From NCBI RefSeq assembly GCF_039528515.1, contig NZ_BAAALT010000022.1:1-64000 (forward strand): 64,000 nucleotides of DNA, in the 5' to 3' direction. The notes under the pieces are model-generated. The model was not told the DNA's origin. It did no database searches and was given only the letters and a program-made list of their open reading frames with translations. Source of the stretch: Luedemannella flava (lineage in GTDB: Bacteria > Actinomycetota > Actinomycetes > Mycobacteriales > Micromonosporaceae). Below, in pieces: positions 9,823-19,045 of the stretch (position 1 is the stretch's first letter; each line of letters opens with the position of its first letter). The translations under genes were made by a program, and so were the position numbers.

Positions 9823-12800
9823 ATGAATCTCTTGAAACGTCCCCGTAGCCCGTACGTGATCGGGCTGTCCGTCGCGGTCGCCGCCAGTCTCGGAGCCATC
9901 GGCGTCTCCCTGGCCAACCGTCCCGACCCGCTCCCCGAGCCCACCATCGCCGCACAGCCCGTCGACTGGACCACCGAGCCCAGCGACGCCCAGCTCGCGG
10001 CCCGCGCGCCGCAGCGGCCGCGCAACGAGCAGTTCTACTTCGTACTCCCCGACCGGTTCGCCAACGGCGACACCGGCAACGACAAGGGCAAACTGTCCGG
10101 TGACCGGCTCAGCACCGGTTACGACGCCACCGACAAGGGCTTCTACCACGGTGGCGACATCAAGGGCGTGCTCAACAAGCTCGACTACATCCAGGGCCTG
10201 GGCACCACCGCCATCTGGCTCGCGCCCGTCTTCAAGAACCAGCCGGTGCAGGGCGAGGGCGCGAACGCCTCGGCCGGCTACCACGGCTACTGGATCACCG
10301 ACTTCACGCAGGTCGACCCGCACTTCGGCACGAACGCCGACCTGCGCAAGCTCGTCGAGGCGGCGCACAAGCGCGGCATCAAGATCTACCTCGACGTCAT
10401 CACGAACCACACGGCCGACGTCATCCGCTACAAGGAAGACAGGTACGGCTACGTCAGCAAGGCCGACTCCCCCTACGAGGACGCCTCCGGGCAGCCGTTC
10501 GAGGACCGCAACTACGCGGCCGGGACGAACGGGTTCCCCAAGGTGAACACGGGCTCGTTCCCGTACACCCCGGTGTTCGAGAGCCCGGCCGACGCGAAGC
10601 TGAAGGCGCCCGCGTGGCTCAACGACCCCACCATGTACCACAACCGGGGCGACTCGACGTTCAGCGGCGAGAACAGCGAGTACGGCGACTTCTTCGGGCT
10701 CGACGACCTGTGGACCGAGCGTCCCGAGGTCGTGCGCGGCCTGACGAGGATCTACCAGGACTGGATCGGCAGCACGGGCGTCGACGGGTTCCGCATCGAC
10801 ACCACCAAGCACGTGAACATGGCGTTCTGGCCGCAGTTCACGTCGGGCATCAACAGCTACGCCAGGACGCACGGCAAGCCGGACTTCTTCATGTTCGGCG
10901 AGGTCTACAGCGCCGACCCGGAGGTGTCCTCGTCCTACGTCCGCCAGGGTCAGCTCCCGGCGACGCTGGACTTCGGCTTCCAGGACGCGGCCAACGCCTT
11001 CGTGTCCAACGGCGCGTCGGCGCAGCGGCTCGCCTCCGTCTACGCGGCTGACGACCTCTACACCACGGCGTCGTCAAGCGCCGAGCGGCTGCCGACCTTC
11101 CTCGGCAACCACGACATGGGCCGCATCGGCATGTTCATCCGCAACGGGGTGGCCGGCACCGACCCTCAAGCCCAGCTCAAGCGGGCGATCCTCGCCGAGC
11201 AGCTGATGTTCCTCACCCGGGGGCAGCCGGTCGTCTACTCCGGCGACGAGCAGGGCTTCACCGGCGCGGGCGGCGACAAGGACTCGCGGCAGGACATGTT
11301 CGCGTCGAAGACGGCGGACTACCTGTCGCAGCCGCTCATCGGCACGAGCAGCACGCACGCGGTGGCCAACTACACCACGTCCCACCCGATCTACCAGGCG
11401 ATCGCCGAGTTGGCGGCGCTGCGCAGCGCGCACCCCGTCCTGGCCGACGGGGCTCAGGTCACCCGGTTCGCCGCCGATGGACCAGGTGTCTTTGCTGCCA
11501 GCCGCTTCGATCCGGCCAACCCCGTCGAGTACGTGGTGGCCGTCAACAACGCCACAACTGCACAGACGGTGTCCGTGCCGACGTTCTCGGCCGGCATGTC
11601 CTTCGCGCAGGTCTACCCGACCGGCGGGGGAACCGCGTCCACCGACGCGGACAAGAAGCTGACCGTCACCGTCCCGGCCCTGTCGGCCGTGGCCCTCAAG
11701 GCCGCGGCTCCGGTGGGCGCCGCCGACGCGTCACCGAGTATCAAGATCACCTCACCGACGGGCGGTGTCGCCTCGCGCGCCGAGGTGGTCGCGGCCGTGG
11801 GCACCGACGCCCCGGCGCAGGTCACCTTCGCCGTGAAGGTGGGCGACGGCGGCTGGCGCCTGCTCGGCACCGCCGACCGGGCGCCGTACCGGGTGTTCCA
11901 CGACCTGACCGGGCTGCCGGCGGGCGCGAAGCTCACGTACAAGGCGGTGGTCCGCGACCCGGCCGGCCGCCTGACGTCGACCACGTCGACGGCCACGGTG
12001 GCGACCCCGCCGCTGGCCGGCGGCGCGCCGGACAACCTGGTGGTGCACTACCTGCGCGGCGACGGCTCCTACGACCCGTGGAGCACCTACGCGTGGGGCG
12101 ACATCGAGGCCGGCATGAGCTGGCCCAGCGGGGCGCCGTTCAGCGGCGAGGACGCCTACGGCCGGTTCTCCTGGATCAAGCTCAAGCCGGGCGCGAAGAG
12201 CGTCGGCTTCCTGGTCGTGGACAAGTTCGGGACCAAGGACGTCGAGTCCGACCGGTCCGTGGACCCCACGGCGCACGGGGAGATCTGGCTCAAGCAGGGC
12301 GACCCTAAGGTCTACACGTCCTACCAGGAGGCCACCGGCCAGGCCCCGCCGGCGCCTGACCCGAATGTCGCCGTCCTGCACTACCACCGGGCCGACGGCG
12401 ACTACGACGGCTGGGGCCTGCACCTGTGGACCGGGGCCGCCAACGGCACCGACTGGGGCTCCCCGTTCCTGCCGACGAGCATCGACGCGTTCGGGGCCGT
12501 CTACCGGGTGCCGCTCGCCGCGGGCGCGACTAGCCTGTCCTACATCGTCCACAAGGGAGACACCAAGGACCTGCCGGCCGACCAGTCGCTGGACCTCGTG
12601 GGCACCGGCCGGGAGGTCTGGCTGCTCTCGGGCGTCAACGGGTACCTGCTCCCCCAGGCGAAGAAGGTCACCGCCGACCTCGACCTGAGCAAGGCCAAGG
12701 CCCAGTGGATCGACCGCTCGACGGTCGCCTGGAAGGCCGGTCCGACGGACGGGCGTTCCTACTCGCTGGTCTACTCCCCCGACGGCGACCTGAAGATCTC

Positions 12801-15300
12801 CGACGGACAGCTCACCGGGGACCAGCGGGTCATCCGGCTGTCCGCCAACGCCAACGGGCTCACCGAGGCGCAGCGGAAGACGTTCCCGCACCTGTGGCAG
12901 TACCCGACCTTCGCGGTCGACCCGCGCGACGTCGCCAAGCTGCGCGAGGCGCTGCGCTCGCAGGTGGTCGCCGTCGAGCGCGACGACGCCGGCAAGCTGC
13001 TGTCGGCCACCTCGGTGCAGCTGCCGGGCGTGCTCGACGACATCTACGCGGCCGCGGCCACGAAGGCGACTCTCGGGCCGACGTTCAGCGGCGGCAAGGC
13101 CAACCTCGCGGTGTGGGCGCCGACGGCCACGTCGGTCGAGCTGGAGCTGTTCGACAGCCCGAGCGCCGACCCGACCGTGAAAACCATGTCCCGCGACGAC
13201 GCCAGCGGCGTGTGGCGGATCAGCGGGCCGGCGTCGTGGAAGGGCAAGTTCTACCGGTTCAGGGTCAGCGTCTGGCAGCCGGCGGCCGGCAAGGTCGTCA
13301 CCGCGTCGGTCACCGACCCCTACTCGGTGGCGCTCGCCGTCAACTCCACCCACAGCCAGCTCGTCGACCTCACCGACGCCGCGACGGCGCCGGCCGGTTG
13401 GGCGTCGCTGGCCAAGCCGAAGGCGACGGCGCCGGGTCAGATCCAGATCCAGGAGCTGTCCGTACGGGACTTCTCCATCGCGGACACCACCGTCCCGGCG
13501 GCCGAGCGCGGCACCTACCTCGCGTTCGCGAGGCCGGGCGCGGCCGGCATGACCCACCTCTCCTCGCTCGCGAAGGCCGGGCTCACGCACGTACACCTGA
13601 TGCCTGTCTTTGATTTCTCGTCGGCGCCCGAGAAGCGGTCCGACCAGGCTCAGCCCGGGTGTGACCTGGCGGCGTTGCCGGCCGACTCCGACAAGCAGCA
13701 GGCGTGCGTGGCGGACATCGCGGCCAGGGACGGCTACAACTGGGGCTACGACCCGTGGCACTACACGACGCCGGAGGGCTCCTACGCGGTCGACCCGGCC
13801 GCGCGGAGCAGGGAGTTCCGGCAGATGGTGGCCGGGCTCAACGGCGCCGGGCTGCGGGTGGTGCTCGACGTGGTCTACAACCACACGAGCGCGGCCGGCA
13901 CCGACGCGCACTCGGTGCTCGACCAGCTCGTGCCGGGCTACTACCAGCGGCTGCTCGACGACGGCACTCCTGCCAACTCGACGTGCTGCGCCAACACGGC
14001 GCCCGAACACGCCATGATGGGCAAACTGGTCGTCGACTCGGTGGTGACCTGGGCTCGCGTCTACAAGGTCGACGGCTTCCGGTTCGACCTGATGGGCCAC
14101 CACCCCAGGGAGAACATCCTGGCGGTGCGTTCAGCCCTGGACTCCTTGACGCTCGCTCGCGACGGCGTCGACGGTAGGAAGATCTACGTGTACGGGGAGG
14201 GCTGGGACTTCGGCGAGGTGGCCGGCAACGCCCGCTTCGTCCAGGCCACCCAGGCCAACCTGGCCGGCACCGGAATCGGCACGTTCAACGACCGGCTCCG
14301 CGACGCGGTGCGTGGGGGCGGGCCGTTCGACGGCAACCCGCGCCTGCAGGGCTTCGCGTCCGGCCTCTACACCGACCCGAACGGCGACCCCGTCAACGGG
14401 TCCGCCGCCGCGCAACGCGACCGGCTGCTGCACTACAGCGACCTGATCAAGGTGGGGCTGGCCGGGAACCTGGCCGACTATTCCTTCGTGGACTCGTCGG
14501 GCAACCGGGTGACCGGGTCGCAGGTCGACTACAACGGCTCGCCGGCCGGTTACACCGGCGCGCCCGGTGAGGCGGTCACGTACGTCGACGCGCACGACAA
14601 CGAGATCCTGTTCGACGCGCTGGCGTACAAGCTGCCGGCGGGCACGTCGGCTTCGGACCGCGCGAAGATGCAGGTGCTGGCGTTGAGTTTCGCGACGCTC
14701 AGCCAGGGCGTCGGGTTCGCGGCCGGCGGGTCGGACCGGCTGCGGTCCAAGTCGCTCGACCGCAACTCGTACGACTCGGGTGACTGGTTCAACGCGATTC
14801 AGTGGGACTGCTCGGCCGGGAACGGGTTCGGGCGCGGGCTGCCGCCGGCGGCCGACAACGGGTCGAAGTGGTCGTTCGCCCAGCCGCTGCTGGCGAACCC
14901 GGCCATCGTGCCGGACTGCGCCGCGGTCGACGCGGCGTCGTCGGCCTACGCCGACCTGCTGGCGGTCAAGAGGTCCTCGCCGCTGTTCAGCCTCTCCTCG
15001 GCCGGGCAGGTGCAGGCCCGGCTGTCGTTCCCGCTGTCGGGCACGGCCTCCGAGACCCCGGGCGTCATCACGATGCTGCTCAAGGACTCGGGCCCGGGCG
15101 GGCGGCTGGACAAGCGCTGGAGGTCCATCACGGTGGTCTTCAACGCCACGCCGTCGGTTGCGACCCAGAAAGTGCCGGCGCTGGCCGGCGCCACGGTCGC
15201 GGTGCACCCGGCGCTGCACGTGACGGGGGCCGGGTTCGACCGCGCCACCGGCACGTTCACCGTCCCGCCCCGCACCGTCGCGGTGTTCGTACAGTCCTGA
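9823..15300 (+). CDS. Secreted amylase-pullulanase fusion (two GH13 domains)
   Basis: 1825 aa, starting at the ATG with GGAG 10 nt upstream. A signal anchor (YVIGLSVAVAASLGAIGVSLA) precedes an alpha-amylase GH13 domain with nucleophile D326 (VDGFRID), acid E360 (MFGEVYS) and D431 (LGNHDMGR). Two CBM41-type starch-binding modules follow (LVVHYLRGDGSYDPWSTYAW and VAVLHYHRADGDYDGWGLHLW). A pullulanase N-domain/CBM48 (KANLAVWAPTATSVELELF) leads into a pullulanase-type GH13 domain with YNWGYDPWHYTTPEGSYA, D1422 (VDGFRFD), E1459 (VYGEGWDF) and D1592 (VDAHDNE). Both catalytic triads look intact, so it should cut alpha-1,4 and alpha-1,6 bonds in starch, glycogen or pullulan outside the cell. Streptomyces has similar bifunctional proteins. 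A MalR-like site suggests induction by maltodextrins. Confidence 0.92.
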   Translation: MNLLKRPRSPYVIGLSVAVAASLGAIGVSLANRPDPLPEPTIAAQPVDWTTEPSDAQLAARAPQRPRNEQFYFVLPDRFANGDTGNDKGKLSGDRLSTGYDATDKGFYHGGDIKGVLNKLDYIQGLGTTAIWLAPVFKNQPVQGEGANASAGYHGYWITDFTQVDPHFGTNADLRKLVEAAHKRGIKIYLDVITNHTADVIRYKEDRYGYVSKADSPYEDASGQPFEDRNYAAGTNGFPKVNTGSFPYTPVFESPADAKLKAPAWLNDPTMYHNRGDSTFSGENSEYGDFFGLDDLWTERPEVVRGLTRIYQDWIGSTGVDGFRIDTTKHVNMAFWPQFTSGINSYARTHGKPDFFMFGEVYSADPEVSSSYVRQGQLPATLDFGFQDAANAFVSNGASAQRLASVYAADDLYTTASSSAERLPTFLGNHDMGRIGMFIRNGVAGTDPQAQLKRAILAEQLMFLTRGQPVVYSGDEQGFTGAGGDKDSRQDMFASKTADYLSQPLIGTSSTHAVANYTTSHPIYQAIAELAALRSAHPVLADGAQVTRFAADGPGVFAASRFDPANPVEYVVAVNNATTAQTVSVPTFSAGMSFAQVYPTGGGTASTDADKKLTVTVPALSAVALKAAAPVGAADASPSIKITSPTGGVASRAEVVAAVGTDAPAQVTFAVKVGDGGWRLLGTADRAPYRVFHDLTGLPAGAKLTYKAVVRDPAGRLTSTTSTATVATPPLAGGAPDNLVVHYLRGDGSYDPWSTYAWGDIEAGMSWPSGAPFSGEDAYGRFSWIKLKPGAKSVGFLVVDKFGTKDVESDRSVDPTAHGEIWLKQGDPKVYTSYQEATGQAPPAPDPNVAVLHYHRADGDYDGWGLHLWTGAANGTDWGSPFLPTSIDAFGAVYRVPLAAGATSLSYIVHKGDTKDLPADQSLDLVGTGREVWLLSGVNGYLLPQAKKVTADLDLSKAKAQWIDRSTVAWKAGPTDGRSYSLVYSPDGDLKISDGQLTGDQRVIRLSANANGLTEAQRKTFPHLWQYPTFAVDPRDVAKLREALRSQVVAVERDDAGKLLSATSVQLPGVLDDIYAAAATKATLGPTFSGGKANLAVWAPTATSVELELFDSPSADPTVKTMSRDDASGVWRISGPASWKGKFYRFRVSVWQPAAGKVVTASVTDPYSVALAVNSTHSQLVDLTDAATAPAGWASLAKPKATAPGQIQIQELSVRDFSIADTTVPAAERGTYLAFARPGAAGMTHLSSLAKAGLTHVHLMPVFDFSSAPEKRSDQAQPGCDLAALPADSDKQQACVADIAARDGYNWGYDPWHYTTPEGSYAVDPAARSREFRQMVAGLNGAGLRVVLDVVYNHTSAAGTDAHSVLDQLVPGYYQRLLDDGTPANSTCCANTAPEHAMMGKLVVDSVVTWARVYKVDGFRFDLMGHHPRENILAVRSALDSLTLARDGVDGRKIYVYGEGWDFGEVAGNARFVQATQANLAGTGIGTFNDRLRDAVRGGGPFDGNPRLQGFASGLYTDPNGDPVNGSAAAQRDRLLHYSDLIKVGLAGNLADYSFVDSSGNRVTGSQVDYNGSPAGYTGAPGEAVTYVDAHDNEILFDALAYKLPAGTSASDRAKMQVLALSFATLSQGVGFAAGGSDRLRSKSLDRNSYDSGDWFNAIQWDCSAGNGFGRGLPPAADNGSKWSFAQPLLANPAIVPDCAAVDAASSAYADLLAVKRSSPLFSLSSAGQVQARLSFPLSGTASETPGVITMLLKDSGPGGRLDKRWRSITVVFNATPSVATQKVPALAGATVAVHPALHVTGAGFDRATGTFTVPPRTVAVFVQS

Positions 15301-15442
15301 CAGGTCACGACCGGGGGGCGGCGGCGACCAGCTGCCGCTCCCCGGTCGCTGCGGTAACGACCGTCGGGGTCGCGTCGGCTCCGGCGCCGTGGGCGCGAAC
15401 GCGTGCCGGAGCGCCCGCGCCGAACCCGTGCACTACCCCGCG

Positions 15443-15715
15443 CGTCGGAAGTGCGCATGTGGCAGACCCGAGACCGGCCCCGACCGCCAGAAGTGCACAT
15501 CTGACGAGGTCGAAGGCTGCTCGGCCCGCCAGATGCTCACTTCTGGCGAGCCTGAAGCGCCTCCGGCCCGCCACATGTGAACATCTGGCGCGGCGCGACC
15601 TCCCTGGGCCCGCCACATGTGCACATCTGGCGACGACACGACCTCCCCGCGCCACCAGAAGCGCACACCTGGCGGGCACGGCGTGGGATATCTCGCCAGA
15701 TGTGCACACGTGGTG
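15443..15715. repeat. Array of seven 22-bp palindromes with a 42-bp period
   Basis: Units start at 15443, 15485, 15527, 15569, 15611, 15653 and 15694: five exact 42-bp steps and one of 41. The consensus has left arm CGCCAGAT, core GTGCAC and right arm ATCTGGCG. Units 2, 4, 5 and 7 are closest to it; unit 1 is the most degenerate. Spacers are 20 bp (last 19 bp) and differ, although three end in GGCC and two share CGACCTCCC. The array occupies most of the 487-bp gap between the convergent amylopullulanase and MFS genes. The rest of the gap shows no gene. Confidence 0.9.
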
Positions 15716-15787
15716 TATCCGGAACGTCGCCACCCACCAGGAGGCGGGGTGGCGGCGTCCGCCGCGTCACCAGTGCGGGTCGTGCGG

Positions 15788-17044
15788 TCAGTCGGCGTCA
15801 CCGACGGCGATGGCCTCCGCCTCGGCGGTGCTGCCGGGTGCAGGCGCGTGGGCGCCGACCAGGAAGCGGCGGCCGGCGAGGATGGTCGCCACGGCGACCA
15901 GCACACCCGCGGTGCCCATCCAGAACGGCGCGTGCACGTTGACGTGCTCGGCCAGCTTGCCGGCCGCCCACGGGGCGACGGCTCCGCCGGAGAACCGCAC
16001 GAACGAGTACGCCGACGACGCCACCGGCCGCTCGACCGGCGCGGCGCCCATGACCGCCTCGGTGATCAGCGTGTTGTTCACACCGAGGAACGCGCCGGCC
16101 ACGATGATGCCCACGACCAGGACCGGCCTGTGCTCCGTGAAGATGGCCATGGCGGCCAGGTCGAGAGCGAAGCCGAACAGCGCGGCCGCGATCACCGGCA
16201 CGGTGCCGAAGCGCCGCTGCAGCCACGGGGCCACGACCACGGACGTGAACGCGAGCAGCACGCCCCAGCCGCAGAAGATCCAGCCCACCTGCGAGGCGGT
16301 CATGTTGAGCGGGAACGGGGCGAAGCCCAGCAGCGCGAAGAAGCCGACGTTGTAGAAGAGCGCGGTGATCGCGACGGTGAGCAGGCCGGGGTAGCGCAGC
16401 GCCCTGAACGGGTCGATCAGCGACGTCCTGCGCGGTGCCGGCGGGGTCTTCGGCAGGAAGACGGCCGTGGCCACGAACGCGATCAGCATGAGGACGGCCA
16501 CGCCGTAGAACGGCGCCCGCCAGGAGATCTCGCCGAGCTGGCCGCCGATGATCGGGCCGGCCGCGATGCCGACGCCGAGCGCCGCCTCGAACAGGATGAT
16601 GGACTGCGCGACGGAGCCGCTGGCCGAGGCCACGATGGTGGCCAGCGCGGTGGCGATGAACAGCGCGTTGCCCAGGCCCCAACCGGCGCGGAAGCCGACG
16701 ATGCCGCCGACCGTGTCCGACGAGCCGGCGAGCGCCGCGAAGACGACGATGAGGGCGAGGCCGAGGCCGAGGGTGCGCTTGGCGCCGATGCGGGTGGACA
16801 CCACGCCGGTGATCAGCATGGCCACGCCCATCACGGCCATGTAGCTGGTGAACAGCAGCGAGACCTGGCTCGGGCTGGCCTGCAGCTCCTCGGCGATGGG
16901 CTTGAGGATCGGGTCGACCAGACCGATGCCCATGAACGCGATGACGCAGGCGAACGCCACGGCCCACACGGCGCGGGGCTGCTTGAGGATGGACGCTCTC
17001 GGCGGCGCCGTCACGGGCGCGGGGGCCACTCGGGTTGTGCTCAT
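15788..17044 (-). CDS. MFS transporter, DHA1 drug-efflux type
   Basis: 418 aa with twelve predicted membrane helices. The first is AVAFACVIAFMGIGLVDPILKPIA; the following loop SQVSLLFTSYMAVMGVAMLITGVVSTRIGAKRTLGLGL carries the motif A region, and motif C-like LGVGIAAGPIIGGQLGEISWRAPF is present. These are features of the 12-TM drug:H+ antiporter family, so proton-driven export of a toxic compound is the likely role; the substrate is unknown. A long central loop after helix 6 is typical. The gene starts 35 bp after the MarR regulator on the same strand, so the two form an operon, and the MarR operator upstream probably controls both. Confidence 0.88.
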   Translation of the reverse strand: MSTTRVAPAPVTAPPRASILKQPRAVWAVAFACVIAFMGIGLVDPILKPIAEELQASPSQVSLLFTSYMAVMGVAMLITGVVSTRIGAKRTLGLGLALIVVFAALAGSSDTVGGIVGFRAGWGLGNALFIATALATIVASASGSVAQSIILFEAALGVGIAAGPIIGGQLGEISWRAPFYGVAVLMLIAFVATAVFLPKTPPAPRRTSLIDPFRALRYPGLLTVAITALFYNVGFFALLGFAPFPLNMTASQVGWIFCGWGVLLAFTSVVVAPWLQRRFGTVPVIAAALFGFALDLAAMAIFTEHRPVLVVGIIVAGAFLGVNNTLITEAVMGAAPVERPVASSAYSFVRFSGGAVAPWAAGKLAEHVNVHAPFWMGTAGVLVAVATILAGRRFLVGAHAPAPGSTAEAEAIAVGDAD

Positions 17045-17079
17045 GGTGGTGCGACTTCCTCACTGACACAGGGGTTTGC

Positions 17080-17514
17080 TCACTGGCCCGCCTCGTGGGC
17101 GACCAGGGACTTCATGAGGTCGACGGCCCGGCGCAGGTCCGCGTCGGTGTGCGGACCGACGGCGAACCACCCGGCGACGACGCGGCCGAAGCGCTCGCGT
17201 CCACGCCGCAGCTCGGCGGCGCCCGCCGCGGTGAGGGCCACCAGCGACGCGCGCGCGTCGCGCGGGTCCGCGGCCCGCTCGACCCAGCCCTTCTCGGCGA
17301 GCAGGCGCACGGCCGCCGACATGGTGGGCTGGGCGCAGTTCTCCACCTGGGCGAGCTGCGTGATACCGATGGGCCCGCGCTGGTCGATCTGGGCCAGCAG
17401 CCGCAGCGTCTCCGGCGCGACCTCGTCGCCCGCGTGCCGACGCACGGCCCGGACCAGCCGCGACGCGTAGATCACCAGCTCGGTGGCGAGCCGGTCGGCG
17501 TCCTCATGAGCCAT
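17080..17514 (-). CDS. MarR-family transcriptional regulator
   Basis: 144 aa. The winged helix-turn-helix is visible as GPIGITQLAQVENCAQPTMSAAVRLLAEKGWVER followed by the wing AADPRDARASLVALT, the conserved D-x-R-D/A-R MarR signature. The ATG at 17514 is chosen over an upstream ATG at 17553 because that one lies inside the operator palindrome. The regulator precedes the MFS exporter gene by 35 bp. A perfect 31-bp inverted repeat lies five bases upstream of the start, so autorepression relieved by a ligand is the likely circuit. The ligand is unknown. Confidence 0.88.
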   Translation of the reverse strand: MAHEDADRLATELVIYASRLVRAVRRHAGDEVAPETLRLLAQIDQRGPIGITQLAQVENCAQPTMSAAVRLLAEKGWVERAADPRDARASLVALTAAGAAELRRGRERFGRVVAGWFAVGPHTDADLRRAVDLMKSLVAHEAGQ

Positions 17515-17519
17515 GTCCA

Positions 17520-17550
17520 CCAAGATACATAGGCGCCCTATGTATCTTGG
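17520..17550. promoter_or_regulatory. Perfect 31-bp inverted repeat: probable MarR operator
   Basis: Arms CCAAGATACATAGG (17520-17533) and CCTATGTATCTTGG (17537-17550) are exact complements around CGC. The AT-rich centre of each arm and the position right before the marR start fit an autoregulatory operator covering the promoter of the marR-MFS operon. Confidence 0.75.
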
Positions 17551-17592
17551 CAAGATGGATCTGCGACACGCGCCACAGGAAGGCCGGTCTCC

Positions 17593-18756
17593 CTAACGGA
17601 ACAGCCCGTCCGGCACCGCGTTGGCGATCGCCTGGTAGCCGGCCGGGTTGATGTGCAGGTGGTCGCCCTCGTCGAAGGCGGCGAGCAGCCGGTGCGGGCG
17701 CTCCGGGTCGCGGACGGCCGCGTCGAAGTCCAGGACACCGTCGAAGAGGCCGCCGGTCCGGATCCACCGGTTGACCTCCTGCCGCGCGGCCTCGCGTCGA
17801 CCGTCCGGGTCGTCGTAGGGGTCGCTCCCGCCGAACGGCGTGATCGTCGCGCCGTAGACGCGGTCGCAGCGCGCGTACGCCCGGGCGACGAGCTGCTCGT
17901 AGGCCGCGATGAGGTCGGCGGCGACCTGCTTCTGCGCGGCCTCGGTCGGCGCGGCCGTGCCGAGGTCGTTGACCCCCTCGAAGACCACGAGCCAGCGCAC
18001 GCCGCTCTGCGCGAGGACGTCGCGGTCCAGCCGGGCCAGCGCGCTGGGTCCAAGACCATCATGGAGTACGCGGTTGCCGCCGCCCGCCTGGTTGATGACC
18101 GCGACGCCGGGGGGCAGACGGTCGAGCAGCCGGTCGGGCCAGCGGTCGTTCCCGTTGGTGGTGGACCCCCGCCCGTCGGTCAGCGAGTCGCCCAGCAGCG
18201 CGACCGCGCCGGTCGTCGCCGGCGCCCACACCTCCACGGCGCCGAGCAGGTACCAGTGGTCGACCGGGTCGGCCCCCGGCAGGTCGGCGTCCGCGACCCG
18301 GTTGCCGCCCAGCACGTACGACGTGGTGCGCGAGCCGGGGTGCGAGGTGAGCGCGTCCGCGGGGTGGCCCTGCGCCAGGTGCACCGACACGGTCAGGTTC
18401 GCCCCGCGCGCGAGGGGCACGTCGAGCGGGTCGGAGACCATCAGGGCGCCGGCCGGGACGACGACCGAGCGCTGCCCGTGGAACGTCACGGCCCGGGCCG
18501 TGTCCGGCCGGATCGCGCTGACGCCGGCCGCCCCGCCGGCCGGCAGCGCGACGCTCACCGCCGCGATCGCCAGCGGCACGTCGCCGAACGCGTTGGTCAG
18601 CCGCAGCCGGACCCGCTCGCCGCCCACCGAGACGCGGACGGTCTGCCGCAGGGTGACGTCGACGAACGCGCGACCGCCGGCCACGTGCGGCGGCAGGTTG
18701 TCGGGCTCGGTGAACTGCGGCATGGCCGCCCAGGTGGCCACCCAGTGCGCGTCCAT
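17593..18756 (-). CDS. SGNH/GDSL-family esterase
   Basis: About 387 aa with no obvious signal peptide. An N-terminal beta-rich half (about 1-190) precedes the SGNH fold. The nucleophile block is LLGDSLTDGRG, the oxyanion Gly lies in NQAGGGNRVL, the Asn block is FEGVNDLGTA and the catalytic Asp-His pair is in DEGDHLHINPAGYQ. It should hydrolyse an ester, perhaps an acetylated sugar or lipid, but the substrate is not deducible. The ATG at 18756 gives the family-typical N-terminus (WVATWAAMPQFTEPDNLPP) and follows a GGAGG placed close by; a GTG 39 nt upstream is the alternative. It lies upstream of marR on the same strand, but the marR operator lies between them. Confidence 0.85.
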   Translation of the reverse strand: MDAHWVATWAAMPQFTEPDNLPPHVAGGRAFVDVTLRQTVRVSVGGERVRLRLTNAFGDVPLAIAAVSVALPAGGAAGVSAIRPDTARAVTFHGQRSVVVPAGALMVSDPLDVPLARGANLTVSVHLAQGHPADALTSHPGSRTTSYVLGGNRVADADLPGADPVDHWYLLGAVEVWAPATTGAVALLGDSLTDGRGSTTNGNDRWPDRLLDRLPPGVAVINQAGGGNRVLHDGLGPSALARLDRDVLAQSGVRWLVVFEGVNDLGTAAPTEAAQKQVAADLIAAYEQLVARAYARCDRVYGATITPFGGSDPYDDPDGRREAARQEVNRWIRTGGLFDGVLDFDAAVRDPERPHRLLAAFDEGDHLHINPAGYQAIANAVPDGLFR

Positions 18757-19045
18757 GGTCCTCCGGCGGATGCTCTCCAGGGTCAGGCGGGCCACGAGCC
18801 CGCGCGGCCCGCCCGGTCGCCCCGGCAGGTAGTCGATGGGCCCGCTGCGTCAGAACCCATTCCGGGATGTTAGCGACATGTTTTCGCGGCGTTCAATGCT
18901 TCGAAATGACATTCGGCGTGCCCGGAAGTTCCGGCGCCGGCGAGATCGGCCCGGCCTGCGTGCGGTCGCCCGTACCCCGAAAGTTTTGGTGTTCGACGGA
19001 CGGGGCGGGCGGGTATTACATGGGGACAGACGAAGGGAGCGGCCG

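Noticed and set aside
15443..15715. CRISPR array
   Set aside because: Repeats are palindromic and variable, spacers are only 20 bp, two spacers share sequence, and no cas gene is present.
15305..15906. Small proteins encoded by the palindrome array
   Set aside because: Several frames on both strands read through only because the 42-bp period is a multiple of three; none has a ribosome site or non-repetitive domain.
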